Shown one piece after another: positions 37,396 to 49,059 of a stretch of DNA of 64,000 nucleotides. The notes below the pieces were generated by a model. That model made no database searches, had not been told where the DNA came from, and saw only the letters and a program-made list of their open reading frames with translations. Source of the DNA: Artocarpus heterophyllus. Taxonomy: Eukaryota; Streptophyta; Magnoliopsida; Rosales; Moraceae. The position numbers were made by a program, and so were the translations under genes. Positions within the stretch are counted from its first letter, which is position 1. Each line of letters begins with the position of its first letter. The stretch spans positions 19,821,652 to 19,885,651 of the forward strand of contig CM046344.1 in assembly GCA_025403435.1 (NCBI GenBank). The letters are read 5' to 3'.

Positions 37396-40300
37396 TCCTC
37401 ATCGCTAACACGATAGTTTCTCCAATTGTCGCTGCTGCTTCAATGGGAAATCAAGTATCTAAAGGAAAATGACCTTAGGATACCTACTGCAATACACCTG
37501 GTCATACCATCGAGAGGTGTTATAAGAAGAATGGGTATCCACCAGGTTATTACAAACCTAAGGGTCCAAATCCTATTAAGGCGTAAGTGAACCAAGCTAG
37601 CTCTATTGTGGTTGAAGGATCCGAGAGCACTTCTAATGCTTCACCAATGGTTTTGAATCACAGCCAATGTAAGCAACTTCTTGCCATCTTGAACATGCAG
37701 CTACAACTTAATTCTCACACCAATTCTGAAGGGCAACAACCTAAGCCTATAATGTCTTGCTTCAGTGGTAATTACTCTTTTTTTTTCATCCTCTCGTATT
37801 TCTTGTTTTTTTAATTCTTCATGGGTTCTAGATACTGGAGCCACAAATCATATATGTTGTTCCCTAGATTTTTTTTTTCAATCTGACACTTCAACTTTTA
37901 ATTCCCATGTCAAATTGCTGAATGGTCAGTCTATTGTTGTTACTAGAATTGGGTCTGTTCAAATTTTTGATGATCTGCTCTTAGAAATTGTTTTGTTTGT
38001 TCCTAAATTTCATTTCAACTTGATCTCAATCAGTTCCTTAGCTCGCAAACACAACTGTTCTATTAATTTCTCCTCTGAATTTTGTGTCATTTAGGACCAT
38101 ACATAGGGCAAGATGATTGGGATAGGTAGACTCCTTGGAAACCTCTATGTTCTAAGTCATCCAGTAGCGTGTTTTTCAACTGTTTTAATAATGTCTCAAT
38201 GCCACAAAGTAAACTCTGGCATTTTAGATTAGGGCAACCTTCCTTTTTAAAACTTCGAACCTTAAAAGGTGATTTGAATGTTTCGTGTAATTTTGACAAT
38301 ATTGAGCATTGTTGTATTCGTCCCTTATCTAAACAACGCAAGTTGCCTTTTGTTTCTCATTCATTTTTCTGAGTTGCCTTTTCAATTGGTTCATATTGAT
38401 GTATGGGGTCCTTTTACACCCTATTCTATTAAAGGATACAAAATTTTTTTAACAATCAGTGACGATTGCACCCGTTTTACTTGGGTGTATCTCTTAAAGG
38501 CTAAATCTGATGTTGAAACTATTTTTCCTACCTTTTGCATTCTAATTCAGAATCAATTTAGAGTTTTGATAAAATCCGTGTGTTCGGATAATGCTCCCAA
38601 GTTATCTTTTCATGACTTTTTTGTTGTCGAAGAATTGTTGTTTTTCATTCATGTGTTGACACTCTACAACAAAATTTTATTGTGGAAAGAAAACACCAGC
38701 ATCTTCTCAATGTGGCCCGTGGCTTGTTTTTCAGTCAAACATTCCCTTACCGTACTGGAGTGACTGTAGTTGGACTTTCGCTTGCCTTATAAACTATCTA
38801 CCATCACCAACCTTATACAATAAAAGCCGTTATTTATTATTGTACAAGAAGAAACTAGTTTGTACCCATCTTAAGGTGTTTGGTTGCATGTGTCATGGTT
38901 CCTCACTAAATCAAAATCGATCCAAATTTTCACCACATGCTTCTCCGGCAGTTTTTCTTGGATATCCTCCCGGGTATAAAGGGCACAAACTTCTACATTT
39001 GAACACCAATGTTGTGTATATCTCTCGTGATGTTGCTTTTCAAGACCATCTTTTTCCCTTCAAGACAGATACACTTCAAATTCCCATGGATACCACTGTT
39101 TTTTTTTTCAAATCAAATTTTACCGTTTCAGACTGCCACAACTCCTGGTTCTTCCTCCACGAGCATCACCACTGCTCCTTTTTTGACAGACCAATCTCAG
39201 ATTGTTTCCTAGGAAATATCTTCTACTCAGTCCAATTCATCTCATCCAATTCAGACTCGAAATCCTCCTTCATATCTTTAGGATTATCATTGTTATTCAG
39301 TTCGTTCCACAACTCCCTCAACCTCTCATCCCTTGTCCACTATCCTTGGTTATGAAAAGCTCTCTCCTGCTCATAAAGCTTTTGTTAATGCCATCTTATC
39401 CAACACTGAACTACACACTTATGCTCAAGCTGTTGAATTTTTGGAATGGTGCGATGCTACGAATGCAGAATTGTGTGCTCTCAAAGACAATGAGATTTGG
39501 ACTATTGTGTCTTTACCCCCTGGTAAGCGTCCCATTAGTTGCTGTTGGGTTTACAAGATCAAAATATTGTTCTGATGGCAGTTTAGAGCGCTACAATGCT
39601 CGTCTTGTGGCTAAAGGTTACACATAGCAGGAGGGAATAGATTATTTGAAGACCTTCCCTCCAGTAGCCAAGCTTGTTATCGTGAAACTTCTCCTTGCTC
39701 TAGCAGCCATGTTTGGTTGGAGTCTCACTCAATTGGATGTGAATAATGCCTTTTCACACAGAGACTTAACCGAGGATGTTTATATGTCACTTCCACAGGG
39801 GCATGACCGAGAGGGGGAGAATTGGCCACCTGGTGCCTTTTGTAAGCTTTGTAAATCCTTGTATGGCTTAAAACAAACTTCTCGACAGTGGTTTTCTAAA
39901 TTTTCAATAGCATTACTTAATTGTGGTTTCAAACAATCTACAACAAACAATTCTCTTTTCACCAAGGTTAAAGATTCTTCTATCCTTGTCTTGCTTGTCT
40001 ATGTGGACAATTTAGTTTTAGCAAGCAATGATTCAAAGGAAGGGGATGATTTAGAATCCTATCTCAATGATTGTTTTAAGTTGAAAGATCTGGACAATTT
40101 GAAGTATTTTCTCGATTCAAAGATAGCTAGATCAAAAAAAGGAATTTCTGTTTCATAGAGATAATATGCTTTGTAATTATTGTCTGATGTGGGGTATCTT
40201 GGTTGCAAACCATGGAAGACACCTATGCATCCAAATACAAAGCTCACCCATGATGATGGTGAAGAGTTGAGTGATCCAACATTGTTTTAAAGATTGGTAG

Positions 40301-41220
40301 GAAGATTGCTATATCTCACAATCTCGCATCCTGATCTCTCATACTCGGTTAATTACATTAGCCAGTTTCTCTCTAAGCCTAGAGTTCCTCATCGACAGGC
40401 TGCCCATAGGATTCTTCAATACATTAAGGGCTCAGTTGGACCAGGTCTTTTCTTTAGCTCTTCTTCAAAGCCTGAGTTGAAGGGCTTCGTAGAGTAGGAC
40501 TGGGTTACTTGTCCTAACAGCAGACGGTCAATTAGTGGTTTTTGTACCTTCTTTGGTGACTCTCTTGTATCTTGGAAGTCAAAGAAACAACAAACAGCCT
40601 CTTGTTCTTCTGCTGAGGCCGAATACAGGTCTATGGCAAATGCTACATATGAATTGATTTGGTTATTCAGTTTGCTCAAGGACCTACACATCTCCCATAC
40701 GAAGCCTGCTATGTTATTTTGTGACAATCTAGCTGCTCTCCATATTGCAACCAATCCCATGTTTCATGAGAGAACCAAACACATAGAAATTGATTGTCAT
40801 GTGGTTAGAGAGAAGATACAAAGTGGAATGCTGAAAACCTTGTTTGTTTCTTCTCAAAATCAAGTGGCGGATCTTCTTACAAAGGCACTGTTTAGTTTGC
40901 AATTCGAGCATCTTCTCAGCAAGATGGGTGTGCATAATGTCCACATGCCATCTTGAGGGGCAGTATTAGAGTTGAGTGCTATTAGTGAATATTAGTGCTT
41001 CTCAAACAAGTTAATTATGGGCTTATTACTTTATATTATTTTATTCTTTCTTTGTTGCTAGTGTACTGGGGGAATAAGCTATGAGGTTGAGTGGTATTCT
41101 ACAGCTTCCCATACAAGTGGTATTCCACAATTTTCCATGTATTAATTCCAGCCATTTGCTGAAAAGTGAGAATATTCTTTTCTTTTGCTCTACTTTATGC
41201 TTTGTATCACGTAATAGAGG
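37396..41220 (+). mobile_element. Decayed Ty1/copia retrotransposon (5' truncated)
   Basis: Domains in order, each in broken frames: gag zinc knuckle (YCNTPGHTIERCYKKNGY, about 37,480); protease (WVLDTGATNHICC, about 37,820); pre-integrase (LWHFRLGQPSFLKL, about 38,215); integrase core (VHIDVWGPF, FLTISDDCTRFTWVYLLKAK, about 38,385-38,600) and its tail (HLKVFGCM, GYPPGYKGHKLL, about 38,870-39,000); reverse transcriptase (about 39,440-40,150, with LLVYVDNLVLASND where YVDD is expected); and RNase H ([49 protein letters not shown], to 40,956). Several in-frame stops and frameshifts, e.g. TAG after VAKGYT near 39,625. No 5' LTR is seen; the left edge abuts the CACTA-like sequence. Lineage probably Ale/Retrofit-like. 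Confidence 0.88.
40964..41160 (+). mobile_element. Putative 3' LTR start of the copia element
   Basis: A purine-rich tract (cttgaggggcag, 40,952-40,963) directly follows the RNase H frame, as expected for a polypurine tract. The next bases, tattagagttgag, would be the LTR start, with the usual TG mutated to TA. The end is not defined because there is no second LTR to compare; 41,160 is a guess. Confidence 0.4.
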
Positions 41221-41858
41221 AGGTTGCTGGAAAGATAGGTGTAATTAAAAGTGAGGACCTTGTTGCTGATGAAAATTTTAGTGATCTTTGCTGAGATCGT
41301 GTCGACACCGTTGAAGGAGGCTGGCAGTGGCAGATGCCAACGCCATCAAAGGAGGTTGGTAGTGGCGGATCTGGTGGTCAAAGTGGGGGACAGTGGATTA
41401 AATATATATTGAATAGTATTTTACTTATTTTAACTGTTTAAAATTTTGATCATATCTAATATAGTAGAGTCTACCTAAATTTTTGCTTTATCGTTGGATA
41501 TCAACCGTGCGGTTGTTAATTGCGTTCTCCACCAGTGAAGAGTTTTAGCATTCTCGCGCTTTTTATTTTTTCGTTCTTTTATGGTCTATTTCAAAACTGG
41601 TAACATATTCCAGTCTAATTATTCTTCCATAATAAAATTGATTAAAGAACATTCTTCACAATAGTTCAAAAAGTAATTGACCGGATGAAATATTATTATA
41701 TGTTCTTGAGATAGCATAAGCGCATCGGGTATTATTTAATATCATTGATCCTTGTCCTATTAATTATTGATTATTGGGTGATTGTAATTAATCAAGTAAT
41801 TAATAATATTGGTTAAAACTTTCAATCCCTTTGGAAATAAAAGACGGTTTATAGAGGC
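41221..41858. other. Junction region between copies A and B, no gene seen
   Basis: Includes a small GC-richer patch (about 41,300-41,390, repeated ggaggctggcagtggc phrases) and AT-rich DNA to the start of copy B. The sequence before base 1 of copy A is not available, so I cannot tell which part is duplicated. Confidence 0.4.
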
Positions 41859-42588
41859 TAGGTAAATGGTTGTATATGCGTATACGTTGTAGTCTTTGAT
41901 AATAGAACATACTTTTGTGGTAGGAACTCCACATGCGTTATGTGGGAACATAATTGGTTCCCTTAAGTCTAGTTGTGATTAATTGGACTTGCAGTGCTAA
42001 TGCGACTTCCTTAAACTCCAGGACTTCTTCAATAGTGGCAACTCAATCTAACAACTTCTCAACTTGACGGCTTCCATGGAATTTTTAAATTAGGGTTAAC
42101 AAGTTTTGTGAATTCAAATTTTTGGAATTTAATGGTAATAAGTACTTGATGAAATTTGGTTGAGGTTCTATATATGTTTCAAAGTTTTTAGTATTTTGAC
42201 AGATTTATGACTGTAATGATAAATTAAAGGGGTTTTTTGTGATTTTGACTTTGTTAATGAAGTTAAAAGCACTCCATAATTTGCATTCCTCTAAGGCTTC
42301 GTTGAAAATTCGGATTTGGGGACTAAAACTTCATAATTATTCTATCATTTGGTATTTTATAAAAATGAGTTCCCCTCCCTATATTTCAAGCTTCTCCTTA
42401 AATTTTTATGTGTGAAATTGCTTGGGTTTGTTTGTTTGTTTGTTCGATTATCTAGTACATTAGAAATATTTTGCATGTTTTTGCACCTGTTGGATTGAGT
42501 TTGAACCATTTGGAGCTATTAGAAGCTTGGTTTTGCAAAATAAAGCAAGTTAGGATTTGTTTTCAACATCAACATTGACCAGCGTACC
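41859..42588. other. Non-coding left part of copy B, ending at the solo LTR insertion site
   Basis: Matches bases 1-718 of copy A; no gene. The last five bases, gtacc (42,584-42,588), are the left target-site duplication of the solo LTR. Confidence 0.7.
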
Positions 42589-42955
42589 TGTAACGCCCCT
42601 TAATTCGGAAGTCACAGATGTCGTTACATACTTATATTCGTACATGCATAAACATTAAACTTATAAATAATATCAAACTTAATCATTACTATTGATTTTA
42701 AAAGTACTTAAACTTACGTTACCAGGATCCATTCATACGTTTTTTTTAATTATTTATTTATTTTTTTAAGCTTAACGTTGTTTCAAAAATCATTGTTTAA
42801 TTTATTCCATAACATAATTTACTCAATTATACTTAAATTAATCATAAACTTATTTAATAATATAGGTTTGTCAAATTGTAAAATCAGGACTTATAAAAAT
42901 ATCACATTAAATCTCTTTGATCATCACATCATTTAAAATCCATTTATTCCCACAG

Positions 42956-43150
42956 TTCGGCAGGCCGAACTCGGGACTTCGGCAGGCCGAACATCATCGG
43001 CAAGCCGGAGCTCCCTCAACCGGCAGGTCGGCAGAGGCTTTGCAATTCGGATTAAAAATTCATATATGTTCGGCAGGCCAAAAAATTTGATCGACAGGCC
43101 GAACTTCTGGTCTTCGGCAGGCTGGCCACAGAGTTCGGCAGGCCGTCCGA
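42956..43150. repeat. Palindrome cluster, low-coordinate side of the solo LTR
   Basis: About eight units, several perfect (ttcggcaggccgaac at about 42,956 and 42,978), without the extra unit of LTR 1. Confidence 0.88.
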
Positions 43151-45204
43151 GACCAAATTCCTTTGGAAAACTTAACTTAAAACATTCTAACTTTACGTAA
43201 AATATAGCGGAAGTTCGTAATTCATTAAAAATGATAAATAACTTATAAAACCATAATATAAGTATTCTTAAAAACTTAACATAAAAACATGTTCAAAAAT
43301 ATATATAAAACTTGATTAAATCATTAAATCGTTTTCTTGGCGTGCTTTCGGTTACAATTCATCGTTCATGTTGCTCACACGCCTTCTCATGTCCTCCTCC
43401 TATTCCAAGACTCTCTTACCCTTATCTGCAACATGACATAAAACAGTATTAAGCTAATGCTTAGTAAGTACATATATTCTCACAATTTAAAACCTTTCAT
43501 AAACATCATCATCATCATCATTATCATCATATCATAAAAGTGCCATAAGGACAATTTCATAGAACATATCTTTCATAACGTTAACCATTTTAAAACTTAA
43601 TCCATTTTAACTTGAGGGCCCAAGTGTTGCACCATAATATCATCATAGGCGCGCCGTCATGAGAGGAGAAGGGTAGCTAATCCCGAAACAAACATGACAT
43701 CATAACATAACATTTCATAACATTGGGTGTGCAACACTTATTAGGTGATACATATATATACATACTTTTCATACCATAAAACATGCCATAAACATTATGC
43801 ATAACTTGAAATCATGAAAATCTTTCATAAGAAATCCTTAAGGAAAAATCATCATAAAATCATCATGAATATCCTTGTAAACATATCATCAAACCTTGAA
43901 AAAGTGTCATGTTGTAGGTGAGAATGTACTTACCTTATCGATAGCTTACTTAACCTTAAAAATGCACTTGGTGACGACGCCGCGGTCTCGATGTGCTCGC
44001 TTCCTTGAGTGTTCATGCTATTTATCTATTTAAAGATGCAATAAAAATCAATACTTATCATGAAATATCCATACACTCATCTCATATTATAAACATAACT
44101 CATAACCATAAAAATCGTCATCACCTAAACATGTTATTATGATTTTTCTTAAATCATAAAAAAAATTACCTTAAGCATATAAAACAAACCATACATTTTT
44201 GACATAATTATCTTTTAAATAAAACATTTTTGAACAATTAATATATTTATATTTTAATTTAAAACTTCATACAAGCATCATATTATCATGCTTGAAATTA
44301 TTTTATTATCATAAAATCTTTTAAACATACATAACATTTCATAAACAAAAATTCAGAAATAACATTTATTAAAACATTTCACAATCATAAAATACATTCA
44401 TCTTACATACTCATACATATGCATATTTAACAACTTTTCACGAAAACATCATTCTTTACCTCTTGAATAATCATTACATTTTTCATACTTTTAAAATTAA
44501 ACAGTAACGTTTTACTGTGAGGGGTAGAAGACAGAAATATCATTTTTCATTAAACATTGAAATGACATGAAACTTAGAAAAACATCACATAATATATACA
44601 TAACATCATATAAAAAAAACGTCGAGACAAAATACAATACCTAACGAGGAGAAGAATTTCTTTTCAAAAATACCAAAAACCGAATTCATACCTGGAAATA
44701 TCTTCTCAAAACCCCTTGATTTCAATCAACGAAACAAGACCTTTTTCTTTCAATATACTCAGAAAATTTTCGTGGGAGAGAGAGAAATTTTGTGAGGAAG
44801 AGAAGAGGAAGAGAAATGAAAGAACGTCTCAGAAAATTTTTTTTTCTGAGAGAGAAATCGTGAGAGGAGAGAAAATAATAAAAAAAATAAACGTTAAAAT
44901 TTTTAACGTAATAAACACCATTATGGGAATTCAATTCCCTTCATTAAGTCAAAAAATTCTACTGTTAAGGGTTGTTGGCGTGGAAGGAAAGAAGAGAAAG
45001 AAAAGGAAAGTCAAATCACTTCATCAATACTACCATAATTTGCCCTCTTAAAATAATACAAATTAATACAAGTCAAATCCTTTAATTTCCTTAACTGATA
45101 AAAACATTCCATTATTATGCCAATTAATCATATTAAATCATCCAATTAATGTAATTAACTCAGCCATAATTTTGGAGAAATTTCTACTGACTGCTTGTCA
45201 GCCG

Positions 45205-45312
45205 TGTTCGGCTTGCCGGTTTTCCCTCTTCGGCCTGCCGGTTCCAGTAAGTTCGGCCTGCCGGTGAGTTTCCTCGGCCTACCAATCTCGAGCAAGAAGT
45301 TTAGCCTGTCGA
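45205..45312. repeat. Palindrome cluster, high-coordinate side of the solo LTR (opposite orientation)
   Basis: Five units of the ttcggcctgccgg type, decaying towards the LTR end (tttagcctgtcgatc). Confidence 0.85.
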
Positions 45313-45565
45313 TCTGTCATTAAATGCCATAACATAAAACATTCACACATCATTGCATCATAAATAATCATATATGTATAATTTCACATGAACACTAGAG
45401 CACAACGATTCCACGCAGTCGTCACCTGTCACAAAACTTGACATAAAAGTTAGTAACATGCACATCATATTTCTTATCATATAACGTCATTTATTAATAA
45501 AATTCTGTATAACGTTACTAACTTAACGTGGTCCGTTACATAAAATAGGCGGGTGTTACAGTATC

Positions 45566-46257
45566 GATGATAGGCACACCTACCACAGGGAACGTGCTGA
45601 AAAATTCTAGAAATGCTCCAATTCTGCCAAAAGTTGTTTTGTTTGATTCTTCACCCTTTCTAAATTAAAATTTTGATATTTTTGCCATTAAACATAGATT
45701 TATTTCTATTGAAAATTTTTATATGTTACAATTTTAAAGAAGTTAAATTTTAATAAGGCACACTATCAAAATTCTTAACTGTGCATAATGGGCGGCAGAT
45801 AACCATTCAATAGCTTGGATCATAAGTTTGAATAATTGAATTTGTTTTTAAAAGGTTCGTGGAATGACCAAAGAAAAGATGAGTGGACACTACATTCAAG
45901 ATTTTTATTCCCTTTTCTTGTTAACCTTTTTATTTAATGTTTTGGCCTCGAAATTATTTGAGACTTAGAATGTAAACTTACAGAAATTTGAAGTCATTTA
46001 CATAAATTTTAGTGATTGAAATGAGATTTAACATGTTTATTGAGCTCAAATTTCAAAAGAAAATGATTACAATTTAAGGGAAAAAAGTATTGAAACATGA
46101 TAAGAGAAAATCACATTGGATTTGAGTTAGTTTGGAAGTAGAATAATTTTTCTATTAATTTTAATGTTCTTTATAACAGACTTATGTTTTGAACTATATA
46201 TGCAAGGTCTGGTCTATAAATTAATTGGAGTGGAAGCCAAATATTATATGAAAATAA
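45566..46257. other. Non-coding, matches copy A 719-1,410
   Basis: Resumes as gatgataggcacacc after the solo LTR. No gene. Confidence 0.6.
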
Positions 46258-47305
46258 ATGGTTCAAAATTGATTTTCTTGCAAAATTAAGTACTTGATTT
46301 TCCGAAGAGAGGGTCATGTTTTCAAAGAAATTTTTGAACATCTTTTGAATGCACACCAAAAGTGATTTCTACCGAGATTGCGCAACCAATGCTTCACGAA
46401 AAAGTCGTTTGCATGCAGGTTAAAGATATTAAACCAGTCTATTTAAAGAAAAATGCATAAAAATAAATAAATGGTTCTGAATTGATTTGCTTATAAAATT
46501 ATTGAATTTTTAACGGTCATTTTTTAACCTAAGTGTTTTAGCATCTTTTAAGTGTACCCTAAGACCGATTGTTTTAACGAATCGCCTAACCAATGCTTGA
46601 TGTAGAATTCTTCTACATGTATCTTCAATATAATAAACCTATTTAGATAAACAGGTCGAAAAAAATAAATAAATGTTTTAAATTGATTTGCTTGCTAAAT
46701 TAAGTATAAATTTTCTTAAGAGGGTTATTTTTTTAAACGTATCTTTTAGCATCTTAAACGCACCTCTAAAACCGATAGTTTTTCCAAATTAGCCAACTAA
46801 TAATGCTTCACGTAAAACTTGTCAGCATGGATGTTTAAAATAATAAATCGATATATTTAAATAAACAGGCATAAAAATAAATAAATAGTTTAGAATTGAA
46901 TTACTTAGTGAATTATGTAATTAAATACTAATATTTTTCACATCAAAATTTGGAGCATCTTGTAAATGCACTCCAAAACCTTTCATTTTTGCAAATCACC
47001 CAACCAATACTTAACGTAAAAGCCACATGCATGTATGCTAAAGATAAACCAGTCTATTTAAATGAACACGTATTAAAATAAATAAATGGTTCAAACATGA
47101 TTTGCTTACTAAATTGATTGATTTTCAAAAAATGCTCAATTTTGTCTAACCTCAAAGTTTTAAGTGTCTTCTAAACACATCCGAAAACTGATCGTTTTTG
47201 CTAATCACCCAACCGATGCTTCACATATAAGTCGTTTATTTTCAAGGTAAGGATAATAAACTAGTGTATTTAAATAAACATGCATAAAAATCAATAAATT
47301 GATAA
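46258..47305. repeat. Five diverged ~210-bp tandem monomers (copy B)
   Basis: Same monomer count, order and variants as copy A; differences between the two arrays are single substitutions and one- or two-base indels. Confidence 0.85.
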
Positions 47306-47959
47306 TTACACATCCAAGAAAACCTCATATGCTAGGTAGCTTTAGAAACCTTTATCACATGGTAGACGGGTTTAGATTAAAGATGTATTGAACTTTCACA
47401 ATTTACACAATAATTTCTTAAAAATCATAATAAAAGATTGTGTTATATTTTAAGTGGGGCATATATGCTAGGAAATATAAACCTCCGAGGATATGCCAAT
47501 AGTCAATATGAAATTAATTTGGACTGGTCTTATATGTGGTTCTAATGATGCCGTTGCAGTTCACCAGCCAAAAGTTGCACAGGCAATGAATAAAAAATTT
47601 TGAATAGATTGAGTGGATGATTTTTCGAAAGAACGACGTCAAGAGACAAATAATGAACTAGAAATCAACAATCACATACTTGTTTAGGAAGAGACGGAAA
47701 TTGTTGTGTCGTGTTGTTGGAAAAAAATAATAATAAATAGCAGTACTCACATTCTAAGGAGAATAGGTTTTTTTTTTTTTAATTTTCCTATTTCCCCACA
47801 TTTCTTAATTTAATAATCTTTTAGTAAGTTTTGAAGAAGAAAAGGAGAAAACACGTCAACGTAGCTTAAGCCCAGGTATAGTATATAATCAAACTAAGCA
47901 TGATTCGTCATGCTAGTTATCAAACTATAAATTAATATAAACAGAAGTAAAATTGATAC
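47306..47959. other. Non-coding, matches copy A about 2,456-3,115
   Basis: No gene. A local replacement (cacattctaaggag near 47,747, where copy A has gatgatctagctaggtac) repeats a phrase found at the start of the following copy-specific segment. Confidence 0.5.
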
Positions 47960-48576
47960 AAGAGAACACACATTCTAAGGAGCACCTAGAAACACCACTC
48001 TCTCAATATATAGGTAGGAAAACGCAAACCAGTAAAAGAAAAAAAAGCAAAATATAAAAGGGAGACCCCGACATGTTAACTATTGACAGAACCAATGAAC
48101 ATATCTAGGAAAAGATAGCACATTTCGGAATGTGGTTAGAATCATATTTTGCTATTTTAATCAAAATTGTTACACATTTTTTCTTTTTCTTTTTCTTTTT
48201 TTTAAATAAAAAAGTTGTACCAAAAATTTGTTAAAACCATAAAGAGTTTATTTGGGAAACATGTTAAAAAATAATGTTCAGTTTTTTACGGTATAAAGGT
48301 CTCATATGCTACAACAAAAAAATAAGTTTGCTACAGTTTAAAATTCTCAAGTGCTATAATGTTTAAGTTCCAACATATTTTCTAAACAAACTCAAAATAT
48401 AGTTTCGACTGTATTTCTAAACAAACTATCCACAAGAGAAATCAAGATAATATGATACTGACAGGAAGTGAAGTACCTTTCTTCAACTTGATTAAGTTCT
48501 CTAACACACTTGGATCTTGACAAGAAAACAAAAATCAAGCAACGAAAAGCCACTTATTTGACTACTACCAATAACG
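47960..48576. other. ~620-bp segment present only in copy B
   Basis: Lies between aattgata and the TA microsatellite, where copy A passes directly into the TA run. Contents: AT-rich DNA with a pyrimidine tract (48,180-48,202) and, on the minus strand at 48,477-48,515, a 39-bp segment with splice-like edges (cttgtcaag| and aaag|gtactt) open in two frames. Either a deletion from copy A or an insertion in copy B; no terminal repeats or target duplication seen. Confidence 0.55.

Positions 48577-48578
<2 letters not shown>

Positions 48579-48612
<34 letters not shown>
48579..48612. repeat. (TA)n microsatellite (copy B)
   Basis: About 34 bp of ta, longer than the copy A run. Confidence 0.9.
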
Positions 48613-48617
<5 letters not shown>

Positions 48618-49059
48618 CAATGTTAGACTCTCAATCCTTCACAAACAAACATTGCTTTTTTTTTTCCTTTGAAAATAAACAAACATAATTTATTAGCACA
48701 TCCCTATTGAAGAATCAAGTCTATATATATATGCACTATAAATTGCTCAAGTATAAAACAACAAAATCTACCACTCCAACGATGAAACCGATCATACTAC
48801 TAAATGGCTCAGTAGTAAAACATACGAACAACAGTTCATGCATTGCAAACATATAATTATGGGGAAAAAAAAAGCTGCACTTTTGCCTGTTAAAGTTATA
48901 GTATAACAAAAGAAAATAACTCAGAATAAAACAGGCTAAAGATTAATTAAAAGTTAATTAATATTTAAAGAGTCTGAATTGAAGAAACTGAATAAAATCA
49001 TAACAAAGTCTACCTAGAAATGGCTAACAGTAGCTCTATCTAGCTACCGTTAAAGATAG
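48613..49059 (-). other. 3' flank of the copy B MBD gene
   Basis: Matches copy A 3,140-3,588; probably 3' untranslated and downstream sequence of the minus-strand gene. Confidence 0.45.

Larger units (their letters stand above)
1..41858. repeat. Copy A of a large tandem segmental duplication (left edge outside the window)
   Basis: Bases 1 onward reappear from about 41,859 in the same order and orientation, nearly base for base. This includes the ~210-bp tandem repeats, the MBD gene, the GGCCTAGCC-rich block, the MITEs, the defensin gene and the CACTA-like end. Base 35,822 pairs with base 64,000. Removing the 18.9-kb gypsy array leaves a unit of about 22.9 kb, if the copia remnant at 37.4-41.2 kb belongs to the unit. 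That cannot be tested because copy B leaves the window before the corresponding point. The period is inferred from the repeat starts. Confidence 0.93.
42589..45560 (-). mobile_element. Solo LTR of the Tekay/Del-type gypsy family
   Basis: 2,972 bp, TGTAAC...GTTACA, collinear with the three LTRs of the array but visibly more diverged. It contains the same (CAT)n run (about 43,505), GA-rich stretch (about 44,770-44,880) and palindrome clusters. It is flanked by gtacc on the left and gtatc on the right (45,561-45,565), a 5-bp duplication with one difference. Copy A has the empty site at about 714-718. No internal region remains, so the usual route is recombination between the two LTRs of a full element. 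Orientation is inferred from homology. Confidence 0.93.

Noticed and set aside
44716..45051. 111-codon plus-strand frame in the solo LTR
   Set aside because: Lys/Glu/Arg-rich translation of the GA-rich LTR stretch; not kept in the other LTRs.
42589..45560. Solo LTR as the reciprocal product of the exchange that made the array
   Set aside because: It has its own different target duplication and an empty site at the matching place in copy A, so it was a separate insertion.
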